NCBI GenBank assembly: GCA_015179045.1
Contig: WHUZ01000003.1
Location: forward strand, 1,488,001-1,552,000
From: Kalaharituber pfeilii
Taxonomy: Eukaryota; Ascomycota; Pezizomycetes; Pezizales; Pezizaceae
DNA length: 64,000 bases
Direction of reading: 5' to 3'
Part shown: piece by piece, positions 1 to 9,681 of the stretch
How the letters are laid out: every line of letters starts with the position of its first letter
Position numbering within the stretch: the first letter of the stretch is position 1
Made by a program: the position numbers and the translations under genes
Notes under the pieces: model-generated
The model's input: only the letters and a program-made list of their open reading frames with translations
Database searches by the model: none
What the model was told of the DNA's origin: nothing

Positions 1-395
1 TCCCCCACATCGATGCCCTCAAAATCACTATCCATTGTCAACCCCTCGCCGTCCTCATCCTCATCCTCGTCCCTATCCCCATTCTTCCTACTTCCACCCG
101 CCGCCTTGTCCTTCCCCGCCTTCTCCTGCTCAGCGTTTATCACGCCAATCGCCCTCTCTATGCTTTTCTCAATCGCTGCCTTTTTCGTTCTCTGTAGCCC
201 ACTGTCTCCGACCGCAGACACATACTGGCATAATTGCGACACTGACAATCGCAAAGTTCCGGTACCCTTGTGGAACAACGGGGTATCTCCATCTTCAATT
301 GCATCGTCGATGTACTGCCGCACAAGGACGAGAATTTTCGTATCGAGCGCAGCGGTCAGAGAGCGCGGCTTGCCGGAGCGGAATTGTTGTGGCAT
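1..395 (-). CDS. RIX7: RIX7/NVL-type ribosome-biogenesis AAA ATPase, N-terminal part only
   Basis: The open frame starts at the ATG at 395-393 and runs off the window's left edge, giving about 131 residues of an N-terminal domain. The fragment begins with a basic segment followed by SLTAALDTKILVLVRQY, which resembles the SLTSSLDNKI start of yeast Rix7 as I remember it. It continues with a helical stretch (KKAAIEKSIERAIGVINAEQ) and then an acidic Asp/Glu-rich linker, the usual layout before the two AAA modules of Rix7/NVL. The family is a nucle(ol)ar unfoldase that strips Nsa1 from pre-60S ribosomes. The AAA domains lie outside the window, so the call rests on the N-terminal helical domain alone. 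The gene is divergent from the CCDC25 homologue, with about 350 bases between the two start codons. No intron is needed within the visible part. Confidence 0.6.
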   Translation of the reverse strand, partial: MPQQFRSGKPRSLTAALDTKILVLVRQYIDDAIEDGDTPLFHKGTGTLRLSVSQLCQYVSAVGDSGLQRTKKAAIEKSIERAIGVINAEQEKAGKDKAAGGSRKNGDRDEDEDEDGEGLTMDSDFEGIDVG

Positions 396-746
396 TGCTG
401 CTTGCTGGGCGGGAAGGCTCGCCTGGAGCTCTAGGACTGAGTCGAATCGTGGGTTTTGCGTCCCTGTCGTTGTGCAGGGAGCTGTGCGGCTTTCGAAAGT
501 TGCAACTTTTTGTGTAGCGAGCTTACTCGAGAGTGAAGATAAGATAAGATTAGATAAGATCCATCTTTTAGTGCCCTCAGCACCAGGCATCCTTCCATTC
601 AAATACATATTCTTGGAAACATCAACAATTGAACACGTTCCATCGAGCCTGCACAAGGTCCGCCATTATTCCCCGCATCGGCATCAATTAGCAATTCCAC
701 CCTCTTCCGTGCTATTTGGGGGCAAGCTCGCACTCAGGGGAATAAG
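396..746. promoter_or_regulatory. Divergent promoter between RIX7 and CCDC25 with a GATAAG cluster
   Basis: This is the only sequence separating two head-to-head starts, so it must serve both genes. Three GATAAG hexamers sit within 21 bases (538-543, 543-548, 553-558). GATA-type zinc-finger factors bind this hexamer in filamentous fungi, so the cluster could be functional, but nothing in the two genes points to nitrogen, iron or light control. The long frame read through it on the plus strand (13-924) is antisense to RIX7 and is not a gene. Confidence 0.35.
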
Positions 747-1892
747 ATGGTCTACTACTTCAAATCTAAAGTCGTCGACCCCCCCGCCTTCATCTACGTC
801 GGGAAAGATAAGTTTGAAAGTTAGTATGCGCAGTGAGTTTATTAGGTCCTTCCTCACGCGCGCCCCAGTACTTCGGAGCTCGCCTGCGGGCCCATTTGAG
901 CACCTTGCACACCTGCAGAAGTGAGAAAAGAGAAAGATATCTAGGAGCATGGTGAAAGCACCGAAACAAAGCTGACTTGCTCCCTCTTTGCGGCGGGAAA
1001 ACCATGCAGATGAGGAGCTAATCAAGTACGGGTGGGAGGAAGATGTCTGGTAAGCTTCACCCTCAATAGCTTTAGCATTGTTTTCTCATTCTTAACCATG
1101 CGTCCCTGCTGGCCGCTCCATCAGGGTAACTCCCCAAGCTCCCTCTTACAGCCCCGTCAACATGGACGCCTCTCCTAACCCCGCACCTTCCAAGTACACC
1201 AGTTCCACGTGGACAAGCTCTCCTCCGCACACATCTACCTCCGCCTTCAACCTGGTCAATCATGGGAGGAAATCCCTGCCGAAGTAGTCCAAGACTGCGC
1301 CCAATTGACCAAAGCCAACAGCATCGAAGGTCCATCCACTGCTCTCCCCCAGTATCCCCCACCCATCCCACTAGACTAACCCCATCCTCTTTCCTCCCCC
1401 TCTTCCCCCTCAATAGGTAACAAAAAGGACAATTTAACAATCATCTACACGCCTTGGTCCAACCTCAAAAAAGACGGCAGCATGGCCACCGGGCAGGTCT
1501 CTTTCAAGGACCCCCGCAAAGTGAAGCGCGTGCTCGTCGAGACTCGAGTCAATGCAATCGTAAACCGGCTGGACAAGACCAGGGAGGAACGATATCCGGA
1601 CCTTGCCGCGGAGAAGGAAGCGATGGAGAAAGAGAAGCGGGCCAAAGAGAGGGCGGCACAGTTAGAGAGGGTACATTCTTGCGTGTTACCCTGAATGTAA
1701 TCTGGAGGTGGTGAACTGACATTTCATTTTTATTTCTTACCACAGCAAAAAGAAGAAGCCCGCGTCGCTCGCGAACGCAAAGAAAAGGCCTGGCAGCGCG
1801 ACCACGCATACGACGACATGTTCACAGATGAACTGGTCGAACAGAGCTCGAACCAAGACAGACCAGCAGACTTTTACGACGACTTTATGTAA
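747..1892 (+). CDS. CCDC25: CCDC25 / Jlp2 family protein (NFACT-R domain plus coiled coil)
   Basis: Five exons: 747-819, 1010-1049, 1203-1329, 1417-1670 and 1746-1892. The product is about 213 residues, close to human CCDC25 (about 208). It starts [20 protein letters not shown] like the family and carries the NFACT-R hallmarks [42 protein letters not shown] and [11 protein letters not shown] charged coiled coil follows (roughly residues 130-185), with an acidic tail ending FYDDFM. NFACT-R proteins are linked to ribosome-associated and nucleic-acid-binding roles; the human member is also described as a DNA sensor. The joint between exons 2 and 3 does not keep frame with a normal GT-AG intron. 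VW must be followed by FHVD, which requires one extra G or a GT-CA intron, so a missing base is likely. The other three introns are canonical. Confidence 0.88.
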
Positions 1893-2361
1893 TTTCTACA
1901 TTTGTGAATTTTTCTTTGAGGGGGCTTTGCATTTAAAAATTTATTTTTATTCTTTATTTTTTTTTCTTCTTGTGAGATTCTTTGTTTCTTTGCATGCGTT
2001 GTCCGCGCGCATAGTATGCGGGCACGGAATTTGATTCCCTTTTTCTTTTCCAGGTATGAAGCAATGCAAAAATAAAACACACACAAAAAAAAAAAAAAAA
2101 AAAAAAAGGAAGTCAATAGGGATCCTGAAAAATGTTTGATGATAGCCCAACATAATGATATATTAGAAACATAAAAAGCAAATCAATTGTTACCAGTAGA
2201 AACAATGCTTTCCCTCCTATTGTCCTTTTTTCTCTCAGACCTTGAAAGCCCAAATTAGCCCGTTGAAAATGCCAGCAATAAGTATCAAATAGCAAACACA
2301 AAAACGCCGTATTCACCATTCCCCACCCTTTGCTTATCATTCACCTGTATTTTCCGCACTT
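1893..2361. other. Convergent intergenic region between CCDC25 and PITHD1
   Basis: The stretch holds the two 3' ends. It is AT-rich, with T-rich tracts just after the CCDC25 stop and a run of more than 20 A at about 2087-2107, plausible 3'UTR and polyadenylation sequence. I see no coding exon; the short frames here are low-complexity translations of A/T runs. Confidence 0.5.
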
Positions 2362-3196
2362 TTAATAACCCCCTTGCCCTCCCCCTCCTCCACCCAGTTC
2401 CCACCCCGCTCTTTCCCCCACCTTCCCGGTCACCTTATGATCCTTCGGGTTCGCCGCCGCCTCGTACAACACCCCAATCGGCGCTCCTCCGGTTCTCAAC
2501 CAGTCCCCCTTGAACCCCAAATAACTAATCTCCGTTGGCACACCCTCTCCCTCGTCACTCTCCTCCTCATCGCTATCCCGCCCCCTGGCCCCGCCACCGC
2601 TCGCACCACCACTTGCACCACCACCCCCCCCTCCCTTGCCCAATTATCTTCAAAAAACAACGTCAGGCTCCTCACCCCATAAAAAGCCCCCTCTTCACCG
2701 GCACCTCCACGACCCCTTCCTCCGCGCCGATCGCTCCAGCCACGTCCCCCGGCCTCGGCACAACCACTTTCTGCGTCTCCTGCACGTCCCCCACCGAGCT
2801 AAAGTCCATCTCCGGCCTGTTCACATACAACTTTATCGTTTTTGGTGCCGCACCCGCGCCTGTCGAGCCCGCGCGGATGAGGATCGAGTGCAGTTTCACC
2901 TGCGCCGTGAACGGCACGTGCATGAGCAGTTCGGGGTCATCGTCGCCGGAGAGCAGGAACGGGTGGGGGGACAGGCGCTCGGTGTACGGTTTTTCCACCA
3001 CAGCGGCGCCGGAGCCGGGGACGGACTCGTTTAGAGTGGTAATGTGCGAGTGCGAGATGTGCGGGTACAGCGTCGTGTGGGTGGTTGGCGTGAGGTCTTC
3101 CGTGTGGTCGTGAGTGTGGTGGTGATGGTGGTCATCTCCACCATCACCGCCCCCACCGTGGGAATGCGTGTGTTCGGAGTGGCAGGAATGGGACAT
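2362..3196 (-). CDS. PITHD1: PITH-domain protein (PITHD1 homologue), frame broken twice in this sequence
   Basis: The start MSHSCHSEHTHSHG begins a His-rich tail (residues 1-32) like the MSHGHSHGGGG start of human PITHD1. A PITH domain follows, with hallmarks TTLNESVPGSG, ELLMHVPFTAQVKLHSILI, KTIKLYVNRPEMDFSSV, SLTLFFEDN, TEISYLGFKGDWL and LYEAAANPKDHKV. It runs to the stop at 2362. No single frame covers it: frame changes are needed at about 2675-2692, near the C and A runs, and again at about 2621-2640, in an 8-base C run. Each is repaired by one added base, and 835+2 bases gives an exact 278-codon protein plus stop. Skipping the region as an intron would remove SLTLFFEDN, which is conserved, so indels explain it better. 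PITH proteins associate with the proteasome or thioredoxin-like proteins; the role here is not shown by the sequence. Confidence 0.85.
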
Positions 3197-3966
3197 TATG
3201 GAGATGAGGGTACGTCCTTTGTGTGTGTCTTGTATGTGTTTTCGAGTGCAAGGTGGAGGGAGGAGGGGTTCGCTGTGGGGTAGTGAGCTGAATGAGGCAA
3301 GTGACGTTAATAGTATGCAGCTTGGCCCTCGTGTACCTTGTCGGGTAATCGATGGCATCATTGACGGCATGTATGTAGTGCATACAACCGGCATGTGCTG
3401 ATGGCACGGCTTTCACGCAGCTTGAGCTGGCAATTGCAAACTACAAGTTGTCGCAAACAAACCACTTAGAGAACAACAATCAGAGACATATGCCAAGTAG
3501 TGTAACCCCTTCGCTTTGGACTGACCCAAACGTAGGCATAGGCAACTTCCATCTTCAAGAACCCGAACCTATATTGATGCAGAACGGGCACACGCGCAAG
3601 CATCCAACAGAAAACATATTCACCATTAACACTGCAGCCTCACTCATTCTCATCCCATCTCACGTTAAATTAACATGAAAAAAACCGAGACCAAGGGTTC
3701 ACTGAACATGTGAATGAAAATGCATCAAGATGGAGAAGGAAAACAAAAAACAAAAAACGAAAACTAAAAACCGACAACTACCAATCCACAAATCATTCCC
3801 TACAGATGCGTTCATATTCTCTCCCATATCCCATACCAAGTGGATGAAAAATTCATCCTAAAGATAAACCAACCCAGCGCATAGACATCAACAGCACCAT
3901 TACCCTTTCCCGTTGCTCTCCAAAAATACTCACGCTTCTTACCCCAGCCTTCACATTCGCTCTAAC
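3197..3966. other. Intergenic region between KHDC4 3' end and PITHD1 promoter
   Basis: Both flanking genes run leftward, so this holds the PITHD1 upstream region (right of 3196) and the KHDC4 3' flank (A-rich around 3730-3780). The short frames here have no recognisable domain or intron pattern. I see no other gene. Confidence 0.4.
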
Positions 3967-6454
3967 CTAGTATCCCGGGGCCCTCGTCGGAGGAGGGGGT
4001 GGAGGGGGGCTCCCAGATGGTGGGGGAGGTGGCGGAGACGAAGCCGCAGTAGTGGCTGTAGTTGCGCCCGGTGCCATCAGCTGCGCTTGGGCATAGTACT
4101 GACTATCTATTGTATGTGTTAGCCAAGAACCAAATATCAGTCATCTAATATGTGAGGTCTGGCAAGATTGTCCTTACAATAGGCTAGATAATTTTGATAT
4201 CCTCCATAAGCGGCATATGGATCTTGACCTCCATAGTATTGCTGATACTGGGCCATGTAATCCTGGGTCCCAGGCGCAGCGGATGTACTGCTGGTGGTAC
4301 CAGGTGCGCCAGGCGCGCCAGGCGCACCGGGAGCCCCAGGTACCCCAGGTGCTCCAGGAGCTCCAGGGGCAGCCATGCTAGGCATTGCTGGTGGGGGAGG
4401 CTGCGCTGGCGGCGAGCCACTCGGCGGCGGGGGTGGCGGAGATACAGAGTGAGAATTATTACGGTACTTTCTGAAGTTAGCATACCACGCATCAGTAACA
4501 AAAGGTACTCGACATACATTTCCGCGACCTCCCATTCCCCCGTAGGAATTCGAGCCTCCACCATAACCTGGGAAGCGGACGGCAGGAGGTTGTGCCCTGT
4601 GCGCCTCGTATTGGTCTCTAACAGATTTCAACAAGTCCTCACAAAGCTCCTTTGCATGTTGAACCTCCACCGGATCAGGCCCGCTAGAGAGTAAAAAAGT
4701 TAGCCCCATCGCAATGGTTCTCAAATAATCAGACACGAACTCACGTCACATGAAGATAAAGCGGCTCGTCACTTTCTTGCCCGGTACCATGTTCCATAAA
4801 TCCAGAACCTCTTCCCTTAATCTGAACTCGGCATCTTGTCTCCTGCTGGATATGCTTCACATATTGTCCTCCATGTCCCACAACACTAGCACGGAGATTA
4901 AAACCTGGTATCGGCTCGAGACCTACCACGATCTTCTCCTCGGGCCATTTACGCTATTCTCCCAATTTAGCATGCAGGAAAACTCAAGGCAGCGAGACAG
5001 GCTTAGGACAACTCACTCTCCCAAATTCATCTCTTTCCACATTTGGGTCAGGCTCCCTAGGCCTCCTGAAACGGCGTTCGTCAACCAAATTGGGCAAATC
5101 TTGCTTCATAAGCTCCTCAATCTTCGCTACTGCCTTCTCCAAACCTTCCTTGGTGGTGCTGGTCACGTGCAAGTAGAGCGGAGGGTTCTGATGAATTCGT
5201 CAGTACCATACCGCGCAATAATACAGATTATCAATATCCTTACCTGAGGGGTTGCCATGCTTTTATCGGGGTAGTATGCGCCTCTCGTTGTAACATCTTT
5301 ATTTAGTAAAACCTATAAGCAGTTGTCCACAACACACATATATTTCATATATCGAAGGGAAACGGTGAATCTCGTACCCGCGCCAGTTTCTTCTTTAATC
5401 TAAATGAGGCACAGATGAAAGTCAGCAGCATACCACAAGACGGTCGACGTAACGCTATTCCGCATTGATGAGATTAGTCTTTTCTCGTCTCTCAGTCAAA
5501 TCTTTTCCATTTGCTTTTTCTGTTCACTTCTCACTTGCAAACTTGGAGCAAGCGCTTCAAGTACAAGGGGATCCTCAAGGGGGATTTCAGCTCCTCCTCC
5601 GCCTCCTCTCTACGCGTGTGAGGTGCACGACGATGTGACGACAATGACGATAAAGAGTGACATATGTGTGGAAGGAGGTTCTCAATTACCATTTTCTGGG
5701 TTGCGCCCTTTGTCAGCATGTAACGATTCCTCAAGTCATTTACTTCAATATCCTTGATATAGTCCCCATCCGCGATATACATCTCCTTGTTAAATGTTGT
5801 TGTATTTACAGTCTTTGCCCCGCCCGGACCTGACGGTGCATTTGGTGGTGCACTGGGGGGGCTGCTACTCTTAATCGGTGGGACTTCCACATGCTGGATT
5901 CCTTTTCGGGCGTTGATGCTAGCAGCGATACGTGCGGCAGCAGCAGCTATTCGAAGAGGGGGCTTCATCAGTCGTTGCAATGCAAAGCAGGTAGGACAAG
6001 TGAAGGTGAAAATGGGAATGAATGGCAATTGAAGTTTCATTCACATACCAGCAGCAGCCTGAGGATCTAATGCAGGCTTCTTCTTGTCACCATTCTCAAA
6101 GTCCACCTTTGGTCCTGGCGGCGGACTTCTGCTCCTCCTACTAGAACGAGAGGAGTGACCATCCCGGTGCGAAGGTGAGCGGGACCTGCGATCGTCCCAG
6201 CGTGAGCTACGGGTAGCAGCTGCACGCTCTCTATCCTCCCGGTACCTGTCCTTTTCCTGATCGTCCCTGTCCCTGCTAGGCCTCTCCCTGTCTCGATCTC
6301 GGTCTCGCTCCCTGTCCCTATCTCGATGACTGTCTCTGTCCCTGTGACTGTCCCTATCTCGGTCTCGGTCTCTTTCTCTATCTCTGTCTCTGCGATCGCG
6401 TGGCTCCGGCTCGTCCCACTTTGACCGTTTGCGAATGCGTTCGTCGTCCGCCAT
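3967..6454 (-). CDS. KHDC4: KHDC4/BLOM7-type KH-domain splicing factor
   Basis: Nine exons in transcription order: 6454-6049, 5946-5690, 5399-5378 (22 nt), 5296-5244, 5187-5017, 4953-4745, 4683-4518, 4466-4178 and 4106-3967. All junctions are GT-AG and keep frame, giving 570 residues. The N-terminus (1-115) is an RD/RE/RS-rich tail typical of splicing factors. It is followed by an alanine-rich segment and KGIQHVEVPPI. There are two KH-like domains: about 205-285 (YMLTKGATQKMIKEETGADV, LYLHVTSTTKEGLEKAVAKI) and about 305-400 (GFNLRASVVGHGGQYVKHI, GRGSGFMEHGTGQ, EPLYLHVT). Both match the order in human KHDC4/BLOM7, a U2-associated pre-mRNA splicing protein. The C-terminus has Pro runs and collagen-like GAP repeats with YYGGQDPYAAYGGY-type Tyr/Gly repeats. 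It probably acts in the nucleus in splice-site choice. SF1/BBP was considered, but the double KH layout and DVTTRGAYYPDKS favour KHDC4. Confidence 0.88.
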
Positions 6455-7749
6455 TGCTACTGGTTCGGGGAAGTGATAAGCTGTGAATCTGTTGACTGAA
6501 TAACTGTTTGCGTTTCTGTCGTATTTGTTTTATAAGGACGGACGCAGTGAACCGTAGGTAGAGCCGCCCCAAACGAGTACTAAAAAGCTGTGTCTGCGTG
6601 TATTTGTATGTTGAAGGTGTGTGGATGGGCCTGAAGGATGTAGGCTTCGGCCTTCGCCAATCAAAAACGCGTTCCGCTCTGAGTGGTTCTGGGTTTATGC
6701 TTAGTGAGGAAAGGGTCAGGCTGGGCAGAACGATGGAGTCTATGCACTATGAACTGGTTTCTGCTCTCTTCGTTTGCCTCCAAAATTTTTCTGTCAATTG
6801 CCGCAGCACCCTGTAGCGAGGCTTTGCCCAGATGAACGCCTTTGTTGCAAGCCTCAATGATGTTCCGGCAATAGAGAAGCACAGGATGAAGACGCTGATG
6901 AGTGAGTGAGTGAACAGAAAGGGCTATTTAGAACGTCTAAAGACGGCGCAGTGGCACTTGCTGTGTCAATTGAGTAAACTTTTCAGATCCACGTCCGAGT
7001 GAATTGGGCGGTATAGCCACATCTGTAGGGCCAGCCGTTCGCCCCAGCCACAGAACCGCCGCTGCTGACTGAGCATCCGCCCTGCTGCCAGCCGCACATG
7101 GCCGCCAAGCTGCCAAGAGTTGCACCGTCCGCCACATCCCACAATTTCCCCACAAGAACTGGTCGCATGTGCAGTGTGACCACTTTTTTCTTTCAACTTT
7201 TTCGCCCCTTCACTTTCGCCCATTAATATTTGCGCTTTTGCGCGCATGTGGCTTTGCGCAGGACGAGCGCAGGAGCGCCCAGCAGTGTCGCAAGTACAGG
7301 CCTGGATGTAGCGCTCCATCGAAGGGCTAAAGGAAAAGGAAAAGGGGGGGAAAAAGAGCTGCTAAGCTGTTAGCATGCTAGGCCTCTGCCGGGACTGCGT
7401 GCTACGCGGCCCGGAAGGGAGTCCTCTTCACCTGCTCCGGCTGACTCACCCTTCCTCTGCCTCACCAGCCCGCTGCCCTCGGTCAATTGCGTACGCACGG
7501 CGTATATACACACATACTCGAGCTCAATTGTCGCTGAAGCTATCCCTCCCTCCCCCAGCGTAACTTCAGCGCACGTCTCCTCTCTCTTCTTCAATTCCTT
7601 TACTTTGTCCATTCTTGGGTCTCAGGAAACAGGAGCCTTCATTATCACCCCCCACCCCCCGCACTCACTCTCATCCATCTATACCAAGCGGTAGTCCTTC
7701 CCTCCCCCTCCCATCACCACTGCAGCTGCAGTGATCGCCCCATCCCACA
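6455..7749. other. Divergent intergenic region KHDC4/ILV6
   Basis: The region is about 1.3 kb between two starts. It contains a CCAAT motif (CGCCAATCAA near 6655-6664), C/T-rich leader-like sequence before the ILV6 ATG, and the Gcn4-type site listed separately. The overlapping frames have no recognisable domain and biased composition, and I reject them as genes. Confidence 0.4.
7442..7448. promoter_or_regulatory. Perfect Gcn4/CPC1-type site TGACTCA upstream of ILV6
   Basis: TGACTCA lies 302 bases before the ILV6 start. This heptamer is the consensus of the bZIP factor Gcn4 (CPC1/CpcA in filamentous fungi), which activates amino acid biosynthesis genes on starvation. ILV genes are known targets in other fungi. 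Finding it in front of an ILV6 homologue makes function likely. A 7-mer is expected by chance every few kb, and another copy lies at 13662-13668. Confidence 0.55.
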
Positions 7750-8766
7750 ATGGCTTCCGCCCTTGGCCGCTGCCTCCTCCGCAGCGCCCCGCGGATTGGC
7801 ACCTCAGCAACCACCACCGCAATCCGACACTCCTCATCGTCCACCTCTGCCCTCGCCTACAAAGCCCTCCACAGGCGCGCGGCCCCTCCCCTCCCCACCT
7901 CCGATGCACCCTCGTGGTCATCCCCCTCCGCCGCCGTCTCCTCCATCCTCTACGAAACCCCCATCCCCACCGGCGCCCCACCAAAACCACACATCCTCAA
8001 CTGCCTCGTCCAAAACGAGCCGGGTGTCCTCTCGCGGGTGTCGGGGATTCTCGCTGCGCGCGGTTTCAACATCGACTCCCTAGTTGTCTGCAACACCGAG
8101 GTTGAAGACCTCTCCCGCATGACTATCGTCCTCAAAGGCCATGACGGCGTCATCGAGCAAGCCCGCCGGCAACTCGCCGACCTTGTCCCGGTTTGGGCAG
8201 TCCTAGATTACACCTCCGCACCACTCGTCCAGCGCGAGCTCCTCCTCGCAAAGGTCTCTATCCTCGGCCCAGAGTACTTCGAGGAACTCCTTGCCCACCA
8301 CCGCGAGCTTACTGAGACCGCGGCGCCGGGCGAGGACGTTGGCGCCACATCGTCATCAGGAACTCAGCAGAGACAATCCTTCCATCCTAGGAAGCTTGCA
8401 CCTAGCGAAGCCTTACGTCATAAGCATGAGCATTTCAGAGCCATTGAGCGCCTGACGCATCAGTTTGGCGGGAAGGTCCTAGATATGAGTACGAATTCGT
8501 GCATCGTGGAGGTCTCGGCGAAGCCGTCGAGAATTGATGCATTCATGAAGTTAATTGCACCGTTTGGGGTCTTGGAGAGCGCTAGGACTGGTAAGACAAT
8601 TCCCTACCCATTCTTATAGGAGAAACTGCCTTTCTAACTCCGTTTCATCTGCCAAATAGGTCTCATGGCCCTGCCCCGCTCACCTCTCGACGACGCCCCG
8701 CCCGACGAGACAGACGTCAAGGACGCCGCAGACGTTGTCGACGCAAGCACCCTTCCTCCAGGCTAA
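7750..8766 (+). CDS. ILV6: Acetolactate synthase regulatory (small) subunit
   Basis: Two exons, 7750-8590 and 8660-8766, with a phase-1 GT-AG intron of 69 bases; 315 residues. The N-terminus (about 1-45) is rich in Ala, Arg and Ser with almost no acidic residues, as in a mitochondrial targeting peptide. An ACT domain follows at about residues 75-155 (HILNCLVQNEPGVLSRVSGI, RGFNIDSLVVCNTEVEDLSR). The C-terminal ALS-small-subunit domain (RELLLAKVSILGPEY, RAIERLTHQFGGKVLDMS, EVSAKPSRIDAFMKLIAPFG) ends LARTG-like and runs through the short second exon. The protein binds the catalytic subunit Ilv2 in mitochondria, stimulates it and gives valine feedback inhibition in the first step of branched-chain amino acid synthesis. 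The acidic tail DDAPPDETDVKDAADVVDA is fungal-like. The frame is clean throughout. Confidence 0.96.
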
Positions 8767-9681
8767 ACTTTCAAGCGGTTTACGGTATAATGTGTGGAGG
8801 AGAGTCTGGGTACGGGAACAGTCAGAGATAGCATGATAAATGAAAAGAAAAAGTGTTTACTCCACGACGGAAAAACAATACTTTTTTTATTTTATTTATT
8901 TTTATGTGATCTACGGGATTATACGGTTTTACGAAACTTAAGAGTATACAGAAATTTGTAAGGACTGTGATTTTGGGAGCATCAATCTTGTTTTGCTTCT
9001 CGTTTTTCCCATGCCTTTTTTTAATTTTTTTTGTTATTTTTTCCCCCTTCCTATGGGGAAATATCAATGAAGGGTAATTCAAGGCTTGACTTTAACCCTT
9101 TTTTGGGAGGGGGTTGGGGGTGGGGGTGGAGGAATATCTCAACCCCCTCAAGGCAGCTGGAATCCTTTGTAAGTAGCATATACATCCGATAGAGGAACTC
9201 TGGAACCAATCTAACGGTTTATCAATTTCATTCGTACGGAAACTGTGAGTGAGCGGGAAAAAAAAAAAAAGACAAAAACAAAATGATTTTAACCAAATCC
9301 TTAAAAACCACCTCTAATAGTTTCATGATACATTGTTAAAAAAAAAAAAAAAAAAGGGGAGGGGGGACCCAAACATATGCATACCAGAAGTTATACAGTA
9401 CAGAGAATATAACATCGACCCCACACACAACCGCACACACACGAACCCACCTCCCCCCCAACTTCTCGTTCCAAGTTTTGCCTTGAAAACATTAAATAAA
9501 TAAATAAATAAAGATAATTCAGTACGTATTTGTAAGCATACATAAACAAAACAAGTATACGGAATCAAACTCTAATACAAATAAAACTATACATAAAATA
9601 GCCTAGATCCGATTCATGAAACCCAAAAATCTCGTAAACTTCAACCTTCTAAACTAACCCACTCACACACTCACACTCCCA
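8767..9681. other. Convergent intergenic region ILV6/TAG1-like
   Basis: This is 3' flank of two genes. It is A/T-rich, with T runs near 8881-8910, long A runs at about 9259-9270 and 9339-9354, a short (AAAT)n run at about 9493-9512 and a G-rich tract near 9104-9130. No coding exon is seen. Confidence 0.4.

Noticed and set aside
13..924. 303-codon plus-strand frame
   Set aside because: It is antisense to the RIX7 N-terminus and to the shared promoter, is Ser/Pro-rich from translating acidic codons backwards, and has no domain.
2608..2674. An intron in PITHD1 starting at GTGAGG
   Set aside because: It would delete the conserved SLTLFFEDN strand of the PITH domain; added bases give an exact codon count instead.
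6270..6370. Dense RD/RE repeat tract considered as a non-coding satellite
   Set aside because: It is in frame within KHDC4 exon 1 and fits the charged tail expected of splicing factors.
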